Positions 18,601-26,524 are shown, counted from the stretch's first letter. The stretch: DNA of 48,489 bases from Chromatium okenii (GCF_016583745.1 NZ_NRRQ01000023.1:1-48489), one strand, 5' to 3'. A program made the numbers and translations. Notes: a model not told the origin generated them from the sequence alone.

Positions 18601-19417
18601 CACTGGCTTTTTTATAAGTGCCGTCGCGCAACATAAATTCGTGATCAGGAGTGCATTTAATAGTATGCCCACCCGAAATGATAACGGCGACCACATCAAC
18701 ATTTTTACGGGTTAAGCGCGGACTATGCGCTTTGCCGGGAACAACATTCCCTTCGCTGTCTCGGCTGTAAACCCAAAAAGATTCATTTACTTTAGTTAAA
18801 GCAAGTTCTTTGAGCGTTGGCGTTGTGCCATCAAGTAAGGCAATGCGAGTATCGCCAGTGAAACAATAGCCCGCCAACATATCTAAATCGTGGATATGAA
18901 AATCACCTTCACGATGCGCTTCACCAATTTCGGGCGGATACACATGATTGAGCCAATAATTTGCAATCATTTTGCCCGATGTATTCAGAATTAAACCACC
19001 TAATGAATAACCTTGATTGGCATTTGCGGCCACACGCCAATCAGAACGATCAAGGTATTCATCAATTGAGCTGCTGACATCCACTAAAGTACGATGGTCA
19101 ATGCGCAATTTATGGCGTTGTTCACGATAAATAATATAAGCCCGCGCCGTACTGAGATAATTGGCGCTAATTAATGTTTGCTCAACGACATCCTGAATAC
19201 TTTCAACATCCGGCACCCGCCCCTCACCAAATCGGTGCGCCAGCACTTTAATAACCTGCGCCGTGAGCAATGCCACTTCATCTGCGCCAAATTCGCCGCT
19301 GGCTTGACCGGCACGACGCAGCGCCGACTCAATGCGAGTCGCATCAAAAGGCGTTTTCAGTCCATCGCGCTTGAGAATGTGCGGAGGTAACGCCAAAAAA
19401 TCAGTCTGGGTTCCCAT
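15638..19417 (-). CDS. nrdD: Class III anaerobic ribonucleoside-triphosphate reductase, large chain with two inteins
   Basis: The precursor is 1259 residues; removing two inteins leaves about 696. NrdD reduces ribonucleotides to deoxyribonucleotides without oxygen. An N-terminal ATP-cone (KRDGLKTPFDATRIESALRR onward) senses dATP/ATP. Conserved catalytic segments are HIHDLDMLAGY-C-AGWSLRTLL, VPSRWGCQ-TPFTNLTFDW and VRSMCCRLRLD. A zinc ribbon follows at the C-terminus (ICPKHGYIAGEHHFCPLCDQ). The usual RVxGY radical segment is not in this chain but in the next gene. I chose the ATG at 19417, preceded by AGAGGAA, over one 17 codons upstream. Intein 1 splits the first catalytic motif and intein 2 the second, so splicing is required for activity. 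Confidence 0.95.
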   Translation of the reverse strand: MGTQTDFLALPPHILKRDGLKTPFDATRIESALRRAGQASGEFGADEVALLTAQVIKVLAHRFGEGRVPDVESIQDVVEQTLISANYLSTARAYIIYREQRHKLRIDHRTLVDVSSSIDEYLDRSDWRVAANANQGYSLGGLILNTSGKMIANYWLNHVYPPEIGEAHREGDFHIHDLDMLAGYCFTGDTRIALLDGTTPTLKELALTKVNESFWVYSRDSEGNVVPGKAHSPRLTRKNVDVVAVIISGGHTIKCTPDHEFMLRDGTYKKASALRQDDSLSPLYVSQIGSGYLRLSDAKLKLREYVHRIIASSYYGDLTGKSVHHINGNKTDNRPENLRVMDDADHRRMELCATTSGQVWRAAQTARLNEYNRSDSKRETISQFAKTRARDSDGRFYNHTVRCAPQLIGQEDVYCLTVEDYENFALADGVFVHNCAGWSLRTLLNEGLNGVPGKVEADPPKHMSSAVGQIVNFLGTLQNEWAGAQAFSSFDTYMAPFVRVDGLNYTQVKQAIQELIYNLNVPSRWGCQCVDEETECLTEHGWKRYDQITVGERIATFDWHNNCLEYLEPLALKSYDFDGEMYVLRNRTQEQWITPGHKVLRKVFNSESRWVLEDIETVAQLKSPIVIPNAWETAATHEIDDSLVMLIAWIVAEGNFDFSGGRRRVSLYQSTGNQKNTAEIEWLLQDLNLSWHEYEHTGTYANYPVCRYRLNKDASNFILSYLDSKCVPDFIRTLSVRQIRLFLETYVKGDGHIEENGRIRIYTNNQANLDVLQELCVLAGYGSTVYTRKDSGVHVLNIIRNRETYIQLITRRPYKGKVWCPTTRNGTFVARRHGKTFITGNTPFTNLTFDWVCPEDLRNQVPVIAGVEQPFTYGELQAEMDLINRAYIEVMTEGDAKGRIFTFPIPTYNITSDFPWEGKNTDLLFGMTAKYGLPYFSNFVSSDMDPHMVRSMCCRLRLDVSELLKRGNGLFGSAEQTGSLGVVTINCARLGFTHRGDERGLLARLDTLMELARNSLEIKRKLIQRHMDSGLFPYTKRYLGTLRNHFSTIGVNGVNEMIRNFTQDAEDITTVRGHQLACRLLDHVRSRMIEFQELTGSMYNLEATPAEGTTYRFAREDQKRFPNIIQAGTQESPYYTNSSQLPVGYTDDPFEALEMQETLQSKYTGGTVLHLYMSEQLSSADACKRLVRRALENFRLPYVTVTPVFSICPKHGYIAGEHHFCPLCDQELIARKQAEHNRATPRLDLAVPIGAAKTGSSTS
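16895..17833 (-). mobile_element. Intein 2 in NrdD (LAGLIDADG homing endonuclease)
   Basis: This 313-residue intein starts with Cys (CVDEETECLTEHGW, precursor residue 529) after the extein VPSRWGCQ. It ends with FVARRHGKTFITGN (Asn 841) before the extein Thr of TPFTNLTFDW. TPGHKVLRK is the block B region. Two LAGLIDADG-like dodecapeptides, LIAWIVAEGNF and LFLETYVKGDGHI, mark a homing endonuclease. The penultimate residue is Gly, a known variant of the usual His. All ends needed for splicing look intact. Confidence 0.93.
18116..18865 (-). mobile_element. Intein 1 in NrdD (HNH homing endonuclease)
   Basis: This 250-residue intein starts with Cys (CFTGDTRIALLDG, precursor residue 185) after extein HDLDMLAGY. 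It ends with YENFALADGVFVHN (Asn 434) before the extein Cys of CAGWSLRTLL. Block B is GGHTIKCTPDHEFML. The endonuclease is of HNH type: VHHINGNKTDNRPENLRVM. The extein +1 residue is itself the conserved Cys of the NrdD active site. All splicing residues appear intact. Confidence 0.95.
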
Positions 19418-19503
19418 CGCGGTTCCTCTGGGTCTTGATCGCAGGTCGGGGAGCAAATGTCGGGGCAAAATGCGGTCGCGCTAAACGCTGGAGCAGAATG
19501 GTC

Positions 19504-19525
19504 AAACCACTACATATAGTGGTTT
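19504..19525. promoter_or_regulatory. NrdR-box palindrome upstream of nrdD
   Basis: AAACCACTA (19504-19512) and TAGTGGTTT (19517-19525) form a perfect inverted repeat around CATA. The core fits the NrdR consensus acaCwAtATaTwGtgt at nearly every position. NrdR represses ribonucleotide reductase genes when dATP is plentiful. The centre lies about 97 bases before the nrdD start codon. I see only one clear box, whereas two spaced by about three helix turns are usual. Confidence 0.8.
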
Positions 19526-19744
19526 GCAAGTGTAGCGGTAACAAGATGATGTGGATAGGGCAAAAAAGAGGGGGTAAAAACGGCGATAAAAATGTCAGCA
19601 AAAGCATCCGCGCCGCAGAATTTTTCAACGACTTGTCACCTGTTCTTAACCTGATTTTTCAGATGCCCGATTTGGCACAAGAGGCTTGATTTCACAAAAT
19701 TTTCACGCTGCTGCACTCCAGTGGTGCAGATTACGAAATGCCAA

Positions 19745-19766
19745 TTTCTTGATCTGAGTCAAGAAA
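19745..19766. promoter_or_regulatory. FNR/Anr-like operator upstream of nrdD
   Basis: TTTCTTGA (19745-19752) and TCAAGAAA (19759-19766) form a perfect inverted repeat. Inside it, TTGAT-CTGA-GTCAA differs from the FNR/Anr consensus TTGAT-N4-ATCAA at one position. Oxygen-controlled expression would suit an anaerobic reductase. The site lies about 330 bases from the nrdD start, farther than usual, so a long leader or another target is possible. Confidence 0.5.
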
Positions 19767-19811
19767 CCAGCACAAATCGCTTGCATTGCCGCGTAGGGCG
19801 CTGGAAAGCGG

Positions 19812-22019
19812 TCAGGAGCGCGTGATGCGCACGATGCGAGTAATGAGCGGAATCTGGCGCAATCGCCGCATGATGCGGGCAAGATGTTGGCGATTTTTCA
19901 CCACCAGCAGAAATTCAAGATCAGTCGTCATCCCGTCTTTTTCACGCGACACGACGTTTTCAATGTTCGAGCCTTGCTCCGCAATCGCGCCAGCCACCAC
20001 CGCCAGCGCCCCGCGCCGATTGCCGATTTCTACCCGAATCTCGGTCGGATAGTCGCCAACAGCGTCTTCAGACCAGCGCACATCAAGACGTTGATCGCGC
20101 TTGGAATCCAAACCGCCCAAGTTCCGGCATTCCGCCCGATGTACCACGATGCCGCGTCCGGGGCTGAACAGCGCCCGGATGTCATCACCCGGAATCGGGC
20201 GGCAGCACCGCGCAAAGTTGACCACCATCCCCTCGCTGCCTTGGATCGCCAATTGATACGGCAGCTCCGCCGCTTTCGTCTCCGGCGTACCGTTATCAAC
20301 CAGCCGCCGCGCTACCAAAACCGCCAGCCGATTGCCCAAACCGATCTCGTTGAGCAATTCATCCACAGTGGTCAAATGGGTGTCTTCCAAATACGCCGCC
20401 AGCCGCACCAGATCGAGATGCTCAAGATCGGTTTTGAATGCTGCGAGTTCCGCGTTGAGCAGGCGCTGCCCAAACTGATGCGCTTCAAGCTGCTGCACAT
20501 TTTTGAGATAGCCGCGAATGTTCATCCGCGCCTTGGCCGTCACTACAAAATTGATCCAACTGGGATTGGGCGATTTGCCCGGCGCGGTGATGATTTCCAC
20601 CGTCTGCCCGTTGCGCAGCACCGTGTTGAGATTCGCCATCCGCCGATCAATCAACGCGTGAACGCAGCGATTACCCACATCCGAATGAATCGCATAAGCA
20701 AAATCAACCACCGTTGCGCCGCGTTTGAGCGTCAAAATTCGCCCCTTCGGTGTAAAAACGTAAACCTCGCCGGGAAATAAATCGACTTTAACGTGCTCTA
20801 AAAATTCAACTGAATTACCCGCCTCACGCTGCATTTCCAATAAATTTTGCAGCCAATCGGCTGCCAATGCAGTGGGATTAACGGCAGTTTGTACTCCAGT
20901 TTTATACATCCAATGCGCTGCGATACCGGATTCCGCGATGCGCTGCATATCTTCTGAACGAATTTGGATTTCAATCTGCACGCCCTGCGGCCCAACCAGC
21001 ACCGTGTGCAGCGATTGATAGCCGTTGGCTTTAGGAATGGCAATGTAATCCTTAAATCGCCCCGGCACCGGTTTATACAGGTTATGCACCAGCCCCAGCA
21101 CCCGATAACAGGTGTCCACCCGATCCACCGTCACGCGAAACGCAAACATGTCGGCAACATCGGCAAAACGCCGCCGTTTCGTGCGCATCTTGTTGTAAAT
21201 GCCATACAGATGTTTGCGGCGTCCCTCCACGCGTCCCGCGATGTCCTCCTGTTGCAACGCCCGTTTCAGCGCCGTTTCCACCGTGCCGACCACCTCCAAA
21301 CGTGCGCCAACCAGCTTTTGTAACGCCCGCTGCAACACGCGCCGCCGCCACGGCCAATAATGCAGAAATCCCAGCTCTTCCAGCTCCACCCGCACCCAAT
21401 TGATGCCCAGCCGATTAGCGATGGGCGCAAAAATGTCGAGCGTTTCGCGGGAAATACGGCGGCAGGCTTCAGGGCGCATCGACTCCAACGTGCGCATATT
21501 GTGCAAACGGTCGGCGAGCTTGATGAGAATTACCCGAATATCTCGCGTCATCGCCAACAGCATTTTGCGCAAACTCGCCGCCTGCGCCTCCGCTCGTGAT
21601 TGAAAGTCGATTTGATTCAGTTTGCTGACGCCATCAACCAATTCAGCGACATCTTCGCCAAACAATTCCGCCATTTGTTCTTTTGCAATTGCGGTGTCTT
21701 CCAATACATCGTGCAAAAACGCCGCAATCAAGCAGCGATAATCCATTCGCATTTCCGCGAGAATTCGCACCACCGCCAGCGGATGATAAATGTACGGCTC
21801 CCCAGATTTACGCGTTTGTCCTAAATGCGCTTCCGCTCCAAATAAATAAGCGCGATAACATTCACGCACTTGTTCAACTGGTAAATAACTATCGAGATAC
21901 GCGCACAAATCGCTGATGAGATAGCGTTGCGCCTGTTCTGGCGGCGTCAATGCAATCTTGCTGTCCGTTATCAGCGCAGCAGCGGGATCGGAATCGGATG
22001 CGATGATAGCAGACGGCAT
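19812..22019 (-). CDS. spoT: Bifunctional (p)ppGpp synthetase/hydrolase SpoT
   Basis: This 735-residue enzyme makes and breaks the stringent-response alarmone (p)ppGpp. The N-terminal HD hydrolase domain is intact: YHPLAVVRILAEM, then FLHDVLEDTA near residue 103 and IKLADRLHNMRTL. The synthetase domain follows (RRKHLYGIYNKMRTKRR, IAIPKANGYQSLHTVLVGP), then a TGS domain (VYVFTPKGRILTLKRGATVVDFAYAIHSDVG) and a C-terminal ACT domain. The intact hydrolase site separates it from RelA. It is the last gene of yicC-gmk-rpoZ-spoT, an order like that in E. coli, with a 133-base gap before it that contains short repeats. Confidence 0.96.
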   Translation of the reverse strand: MPSAIIASDSDPAAALITDSKIALTPPEQAQRYLISDLCAYLDSYLPVEQVRECYRAYLFGAEAHLGQTRKSGEPYIYHPLAVVRILAEMRMDYRCLIAAFLHDVLEDTAIAKEQMAELFGEDVAELVDGVSKLNQIDFQSRAEAQAASLRKMLLAMTRDIRVILIKLADRLHNMRTLESMRPEACRRISRETLDIFAPIANRLGINWVRVELEELGFLHYWPWRRRVLQRALQKLVGARLEVVGTVETALKRALQQEDIAGRVEGRRKHLYGIYNKMRTKRRRFADVADMFAFRVTVDRVDTCYRVLGLVHNLYKPVPGRFKDYIAIPKANGYQSLHTVLVGPQGVQIEIQIRSEDMQRIAESGIAAHWMYKTGVQTAVNPTALAADWLQNLLEMQREAGNSVEFLEHVKVDLFPGEVYVFTPKGRILTLKRGATVVDFAYAIHSDVGNRCVHALIDRRMANLNTVLRNGQTVEIITAPGKSPNPSWINFVVTAKARMNIRGYLKNVQQLEAHQFGQRLLNAELAAFKTDLEHLDLVRLAAYLEDTHLTTVDELLNEIGLGNRLAVLVARRLVDNGTPETKAAELPYQLAIQGSEGMVVNFARCCRPIPGDDIRALFSPGRGIVVHRAECRNLGGLDSKRDQRLDVRWSEDAVGDYPTEIRVEIGNRRGALAVVAGAIAEQGSNIENVVSREKDGMTTDLEFLLVVKNRQHLARIMRRLRQIPLITRIVRITRS

Positions 22020-22066
22020 ACAGCGGGCACCTGTTTTTTATTAACGTTGATGAAGTGAAGTGGTTG

Positions 22067-22139
22067 AAAAAAGTTGTCAGGTTTCAGTTGACAGTGACAA
22101 CGTTTTTTTACTGACAACTGACAACCGCTAACTGACAAC
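22067..22139. repeat. Cluster of TGACAAC repeats between rpoZ and spoT
   Basis: The heptamer TGACAAC occurs at 22095, 22112, 22119 and 22133, and its complement GTTGTCA at 22073. On the minus strand GTTGTCA (22101-22095) can pair with TGACAAC (22079-22073), followed by six T, which resembles an intrinsic terminator. Transcription from rpoZ into spoT may thus be partly attenuated. The same word forms the hairpin after cbbQ. Confidence 0.55.
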
Positions 22140-22152
22140 TCAAAAGCGCAAA

Positions 22153-22491
22153 CTAATCGCGGGATTTTTCCGCACGTTCTGCACGTTCCGCACGTTTTGT
22201 CGGCGGCGCTGGCAAATCATCCGGTGGTTCTGGCTTAAAACTGGTCGCCAGCGCCAATTGTTGCGCCGCCGCCGTTTCATCAATTTCCCGCTGCGCCGCC
22301 ATTACCATCGCATTGGAAATGTAGCCTGCTGCAATTTCTCGCAGCGCCATCACTGTCGGTTTATCGTTCGCCCACGGCAGCAGCGGTTCCACCCGATTGG
22401 ATAATTGCCGCGCTCGTTTGGTTGCCAATAGCACCAAATCAAAACGGTTATCAACGTGCTTCAAACAATCTTCAACGGTAATTCTTGCCAT
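22153..22491 (-). CDS. rpoZ: RNA polymerase omega subunit
   Basis: Omega helps assemble and stabilise RNA polymerase by binding the beta' subunit and takes part in ppGpp sensing. The 112-residue protein has the family start [20 protein letters not shown] and the core [35 protein letters not shown]. The C-terminus is a longer charged tail ([16 protein letters not shown]) than in short omegas. It lies 17 bases after gmk and upstream of spoT, the standard gammaproteobacterial order. Confidence 0.97.
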   Translation of the reverse strand: MARITVEDCLKHVDNRFDLVLLATKRARQLSNRVEPLLPWANDKPTVMALREIAAGYISNAMVMAAQREIDETAAAQQLALATSFKPEPPDDLPAPPTKRAERAERAEKSRD

Positions 22492-22508
22492 TTCAAAACA
22501 TCCTTAAT

Positions 22509-23114
22509 TCAATCTGTGAATAAAGCGGTTAAATGCAATTGCTGGCGCGTCAACCGCAACCGTTCAGCCGTCACAATGGCTGCCAAGTGCTGAAGCGCGG
22601 TCTCAAATTCATCATTAACCACCACATAATCATATTCCACATAATGCGTGAGATCGGAACGCGCCTGCGCCATGCGTTGCGCAATGACCGCCGCGCTATC
22701 GGTGGCGCGACCGCACAACCGCCGTTCCAATTCCGCCACATTCGGCGGCACCACAAAAATGCCGATTGCCGCCGGAAATCGCTGCCGCACCTGCTGTGCG
22801 CCTTGCCAATCAATTTCCAACACCAAATCGCGTCCCGCCGCCAAACAAGCGCGGACATCCGCAGCGCGAGTGCCGTAGTGATTGCCGAACACCTCGGCGA
22901 ATTCTAAAAACGCGCCGTCAGCAACTGCTTGTTGAAACGCAGCGGGCGATAAAAAGTGATAATGAACGCCATCAGTTTCACCATCACGTTGTAAGCGCGT
23001 GGTGCAGGAAGTTGACAGCGCCAACGCTGCATCCTGCGCCAGCAGCGCATTGATTAAGCTCGTTTTCCCCGCGCCAGAAGGTGCGGAAATAATCAATAAC
23101 AACCCGTCATTCAT
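22509..23114 (-). CDS. gmk: Guanylate kinase
   Basis: Guanylate kinase phosphorylates GMP to GDP, feeding the GTP and ppGpp pools. The 201-residue protein has the P-loop SAPSGAGKTSLINAL at the N-terminus. The GMP-binding region follows (STSCTTRLQRDGETDGVHYHF, then FLEFAEVFGNHYGT), then DLVLEIDWQGAQQVR and the lid RMAQARSDLTHYVEYDYVVVND. Length is normal. It sits 9 bases after yicC and 17 before rpoZ, so the genes are almost certainly co-transcribed. Confidence 0.97.
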   Translation of the reverse strand: MNDGLLLIISAPSGAGKTSLINALLAQDAALALSTSCTTRLQRDGETDGVHYHFLSPAAFQQAVADGAFLEFAEVFGNHYGTRAADVRACLAAGRDLVLEIDWQGAQQVRQRFPAAIGIFVVPPNVAELERRLCGRATDSAAVIAQRMAQARSDLTHYVEYDYVVVNDEFETALQHLAAIVTAERLRLTRQQLHLTALFTD

Positions 23115-23123
23115 CGTCGTGAT

Positions 23124-23990
23124 CTATTCCAGATTTTGAATTTGTTCGCGCAATTGCTCAATCAATACTTTCATTTCAATTGCTTCTCGCGTCACCGCCA
23201 CATCAGCAGATTTAGAGCCGAGCGTATTCGCCTCCCGATTCAATTCCTGCATTAAAAAATCCAAGCGCCGTCCCACTGGCTCAGTGCGCGTCAACACCTC
23301 GCGCACTTCGGCAACATGTGCCTCCAGCCGATCCATTTCTTCATCAACATCGAGCTTGGCAGCCAGCAGCGACAATTCCTGCTCCAGCCGCTGCGGATCG
23401 AGTTCAGCGCGTAATTCGACGAGACGATCCGCCAGCCGCTTGCGCACGTTGGCGAGCACCTCCGGCATCTGCACCCGCACCCGCGTCACGCTGTCTTGCA
23501 AACGGTCGCACCGCTCGCGCAGCAGCACTTCCAGCCGCGCTCCTTCACGTTCCCGCGTCGCCAACAAGGTATCCAGCGCCTCTTCCAGCAGTTCTAGCGC
23601 CGCCGTTGTCAATTGATCGACATTGACTTCCTGTTGCTGTAACACGCCGGGCCAGCGCAGCACTTCAAATGGCGCTGGCTCCGCGCCGCGCCCGATGAGA
23701 TGACCGACCTCCTGATTGGCAGCCAGCAATTGTTCTACAAAGGTGTGGTTAATCCGTAAGGTGCCGACTGCGCCCACTGCCGGGACGTAGCGCAGGCTGC
23801 AATCCACCTTGCCGCGCTGTAAACGGGCAGCGAGGCGGGTGCGCACCGCCACATCCAAGCTGCGCAATTCTTCTGGCAGGCGCAGATGCGGTTCCAGATA
23901 ACGGTGATTGACGGTGCGCAATTCCCAAGTGAGTTCGCCAAACTCACCACTGCGGGTTTCACGGGCAAAGGCGGTCATACTTTTAATCAT
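23124..23990 (-). CDS. yicC: YicC-family endoribonuclease
   Basis: The 288-residue protein starts MIKSMTAFARETRSGEFGEL and ends with LDFLMQELNREANTLGSKSA followed by IEMKVLIEQLREQIQNLE, both hallmarks of the YicC family. In E. coli YicC is an endoribonuclease that helps degrade some small RNAs. The middle is rich in Arg/Glu helices. It is the first gene of the yicC-gmk-rpoZ-spoT series and lies head to head with the kinase gene at 24117. A TATAAT-like hexamer on the minus strand at 24064-24069 could be its -10 element. Confidence 0.95.
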   Translation of the reverse strand: MIKSMTAFARETRSGEFGELTWELRTVNHRYLEPHLRLPEELRSLDVAVRTRLAARLQRGKVDCSLRYVPAVGAVGTLRINHTFVEQLLAANQEVGHLIGRGAEPAPFEVLRWPGVLQQQEVNVDQLTTAALELLEEALDTLLATREREGARLEVLLRERCDRLQDSVTRVRVQMPEVLANVRKRLADRLVELRAELDPQRLEQELSLLAAKLDVDEEMDRLEAHVAEVREVLTRTEPVGRRLDFLMQELNREANTLGSKSADVAVTREAIEMKVLIEQLREQIQNLE

Positions 23991-24116
23991 GGTGGTTCAA
24001 TGAGGTCTCGAAGCGGTGAAAAAGCAAATGCGCAGCGGGGTTATCCGAGCGCACGAAGGCGGTATTATAACGGGCGAATTTCACCCGCGTTTCCTCGGAC
24101 AATAGCAACTGCACTC

Positions 24117-25043
24117 ATGGCCAGCGACCGCGAGACTCTCCCCCCCGGCACCCCCGTTGGCGCGTATCGCGTCATCAAGCAGATTGCGAAAGGGGGTTTT
24201 AGTCTCATCTATTTAGCGACTGATGAAGACAGCGGTGAAGAGGTCGTCATCAAAGAATACATGCCGAATAAAATTGCGCGGCGTGATCATCTGCTGCGGG
24301 TCATCCCGATTAAATTTGATTACACCGAAAACTTTTATTACGGCAAAAAACTCTTTTTTCAAGAAGTGAAAGCCTTGGCGCTGTTGCGACATCCGAATAT
24401 CGTGCGGGTATTGTCGTTTATTTTGGCGTATGACACCGGTTATTTAGTCATGCCCAATGAGCGCGGGCGCAATCTCGCCACCTATTTGCAAGAGCGCAAA
24501 GGGAGTTTGAGCACCACTTCTATTTTGGAGATTTTCATTCCGATTCTGGACGCGCTGGCGCTGCTGCATCATCACGCCATGGTTCATCTCGATGTCAAGC
24601 CCGGCAACATTCATCTCCGACATGGGCAGCAACCATTGCTGCTTGATCTGGGCGCAGTGCAGCCGCTCAATCGGGAGCGTTCTCGCGGCGGACAGGTCAT
24701 CACCGCCGGGTTTTCACCGGTGGAGCAGTATTTTCAAGCCGGACAACTCGGCCCTTGGACGGATGTGTACGCGGTCGGCGCCAGCATCCGCAATTGCATG
24801 GACGGGCGCACGCCCATCCCCGCTCCTGAACGACAAAAGTTAGACCTGCTGGTGCCGGCGCAACAGGCATTAAAAGGACGTTATCCACCGTTTTTGTTAG
24901 CCGCCGCCGATTGGGCGATGCAGATGGACCCGGCGCAGCGCCCGCAAGATGCCGCTGCGTTATTGGCGATGCTGGCAAAACACGCTGATGACTCACCGCG
25001 CTCACGCTTCAGCGAACTTCCTTCATCACAACAGTTCAACTGA
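24117..25043 (+). CDS. Hanks-type serine/threonine protein kinase (non-RD)
   Basis: The 308-residue soluble protein is a eukaryote-like kinase. The Gly-rich loop IAKGGFSLIYLA is at residues 23-34. The ATP-binding Lys 46 is in VVIKEYMP. The catalytic loop HLDVKPGN has Asp 159, and the metal-binding site is DLG instead of DFG. The usual Arg before the catalytic Asp is Leu, so it is a non-RD kinase. It has no membrane segment and no sensor domain. The start at 24117 places the kinase fold at residue 15; in-frame ATGs farther upstream would run into the yicC gene. The substrate is unknown. It is followed 46 bases later by rph. Confidence 0.85.
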   Translation: MASDRETLPPGTPVGAYRVIKQIAKGGFSLIYLATDEDSGEEVVIKEYMPNKIARRDHLLRVIPIKFDYTENFYYGKKLFFQEVKALALLRHPNIVRVLSFILAYDTGYLVMPNERGRNLATYLQERKGSLSTTSILEIFIPILDALALLHHHAMVHLDVKPGNIHLRHGQQPLLLDLGAVQPLNRERSRGGQVITAGFSPVEQYFQAGQLGPWTDVYAVGASIRNCMDGRTPIPAPERQKLDLLVPAQQALKGRYPPFLLAAADWAMQMDPAQRPQDAAALLAMLAKHADDSPRSRFSELPSSQQFN

Positions 25044-25089
25044 TCTCAGACTGCCGACTTAAATAACCAACGTCACTTCAAGGATTTCA

Positions 25090-25806
25090 ATGCGACCTTC
25101 TCTCCGCCAGCCCCACGAACTGCGCCCGCTCCGTTTCACCCGCCACTTCACCCGCTACGCCGAAGGTTCGGTGTTGATTGAATGTGGCGACACCCGCGTG
25201 CTGTGTACTGCCAGCGTAGATAACCAGATTCCGCCGTTTTTGCGCGGGCAGGGCAAAGGTTGGATCACGGCTGAATATGGCATGTTGCCCCGCGCCACGA
25301 ACCAACGCTCGCCCCGCGAAGCGGCAAAAGGTAAACAGGGCGGGCGTACTTTAGAAATTCAGCGCCTGATTGGGCGCTCCCTCCGCGCTGCGGTGGATTT
25401 GACTGCGCTGGGCGAGCGGTCGATCACGCTGGATTGTGACGTGTTGCAAGCCGATGGCGGCACCCGCACCGCGTCAATTACCGGCGCGTGGCTGGCGCTG
25501 CGCGATGCGCTGAACGGTTTGATTAAAAAAGGGGATTTGACGACTGATCCGCTGCACACGCAGATCGCGGCAGTGTCAGTCGGAATATATCAGGGCGAGC
25601 CAGTGCTTGATCTGGATTACGCCGAAGACAGCGCCGCCGAAACGGATATGAATGTCGTCATGGATGAGCACGGGCGTTTTATTGAAATTCAAGGCACGGC
25701 AGAAGGAGTACCGTTTCGTCGTGAGGAATTGGACGCGCTGCTGGCGCTGGGCACGGCGGGAATTCACCAATTACAAGCGGCGCAATTGGCGGCACTGGCG
25801 ACTTGA
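25090..25806 (+). CDS. rph: Ribonuclease PH
   Basis: RNase PH is a phosphate-dependent 3' exoribonuclease that trims tRNA precursors. The 238-residue protein starts [20 protein letters not shown]. It contains [40 protein letters not shown] with the phosphate-binding Arg residues, [19 protein letters not shown] and [19 protein letters not shown]. All are standard for the family and the length is normal. It is followed closely by rdgB, a common pairing in proteobacteria. Confidence 0.98.
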   Translation: MRPSLRQPHELRPLRFTRHFTRYAEGSVLIECGDTRVLCTASVDNQIPPFLRGQGKGWITAEYGMLPRATNQRSPREAAKGKQGGRTLEIQRLIGRSLRAAVDLTALGERSITLDCDVLQADGGTRTASITGAWLALRDALNGLIKKGDLTTDPLHTQIAAVSVGIYQGEPVLDLDYAEDSAAETDMNVVMDEHGRFIEIQGTAEGVPFRREELDALLALGTAGIHQLQAAQLAALAT

Positions 25807-25825
25807 GACGAGCGAGAAATTTAAT

Positions 25826-26434
25826 ATGAAACAAACACTTCAACACACCATCGTGCTGGCCAGCAACAATGCCGGCAAGGTGCGCGAGATCGGGCAATTG
25901 CTTACCGCTGCGCAGTTGCGCGTGGTGCCACAAACGGAGTTTGGCGTGACCGACGTGGCGGAAACCGGTTTGACCTTCGTTGAAAACGCACTCATCAAGG
26001 CGCGTCATGCCGCGCAGATCAGCGGTTTGGCGGCAATCGCGGATGATTCGGGCATCGAAGTGGACGCGCTGCACGGTGCGCCGGGGATTTATTCGGCGCG
26101 TTATGCTGGCGCGGGAGCGAGCGATGAAGCCAATGTAATCAAGCTGTTGGCGGATTTAAGCGACGTTGCTGAGGCGGAGCGGACGGCGCGATTTCAGTGC
26201 GTGGTGGTGTATTTGCGTCATGCCACCGATCCGACGCCATTGATCTGTCACGGCACTTGGGAAGGGCGCATCTTGACGGCACCGCGTGGTGACAACGGTT
26301 TTGGTTATGACCCGATTTTTTGGGTGCCAACTCACCAGTGCAGCTCGGCGGAACTCGCGCCGGAGGTGAAGAACCAACTCAGTCATCGCGGGCAAGCACT
26401 GCGCCAATTACAGGCTAGTTTCCAGCGCAGTTGA
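25826..26434 (+). CDS. rdgB: RdgB/HAM1 non-canonical purine NTP pyrophosphatase
   Basis: This enzyme hydrolyses ITP, XTP and dITP to monophosphates and keeps these bases out of nucleic acids. The 202-residue protein has [18 protein letters not shown] near the N-terminus, [13 protein letters not shown] and [24 protein letters not shown], then [12 protein letters not shown] and [12 protein letters not shown] start it at 25826, where [15 protein letters not shown] matches the family. Upstream in-frame ATGs lie inside rph. Confidence 0.97.
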   Translation: MKQTLQHTIVLASNNAGKVREIGQLLTAAQLRVVPQTEFGVTDVAETGLTFVENALIKARHAAQISGLAAIADDSGIEVDALHGAPGIYSARYAGAGASDEANVIKLLADLSDVAEAERTARFQCVVVYLRHATDPTPLICHGTWEGRILTAPRGDNGFGYDPIFWVPTHQCSSAELAPEVKNQLSHRGQALRQLQASFQRS

Positions 26435-26524
26435 CCGCTCGGCGGCGGTGGCAATCTGCCCCGCCTGCGCTAACCGCGCTATATTCGCAGCCCTATTGTT
26501 AGTTTTTGTAGCGGAGATGATGTG

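Larger units (their letters stand above)
19418..19811. other. Gene-free region upstream of nrdD
   Basis: These 394 bases between nrdD and spoT hold no gene that I can support. They contain the NrdR-type palindrome and the FNR/Anr-like site listed separately, and presumably the nrdD promoter. The stretch 19552-19640 is A-rich. I see no terminator after spoT with a clear stem and T-run. Confidence 0.6.

Noticed and set aside
19884-20780. Open frame of 298 codons on the plus strand opposite spoT
   Set aside because: It is fully antisense to the well-conserved spoT, has no ribosome-binding site and its peptide has no recognisable fold; it is a by-product of GC-biased codons.
23991-24116. Upstream extension of the kinase to 23886
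   Set aside because: The added segment overlaps the start of yicC and shows no domain; the kinase fold starts soon after 24117.
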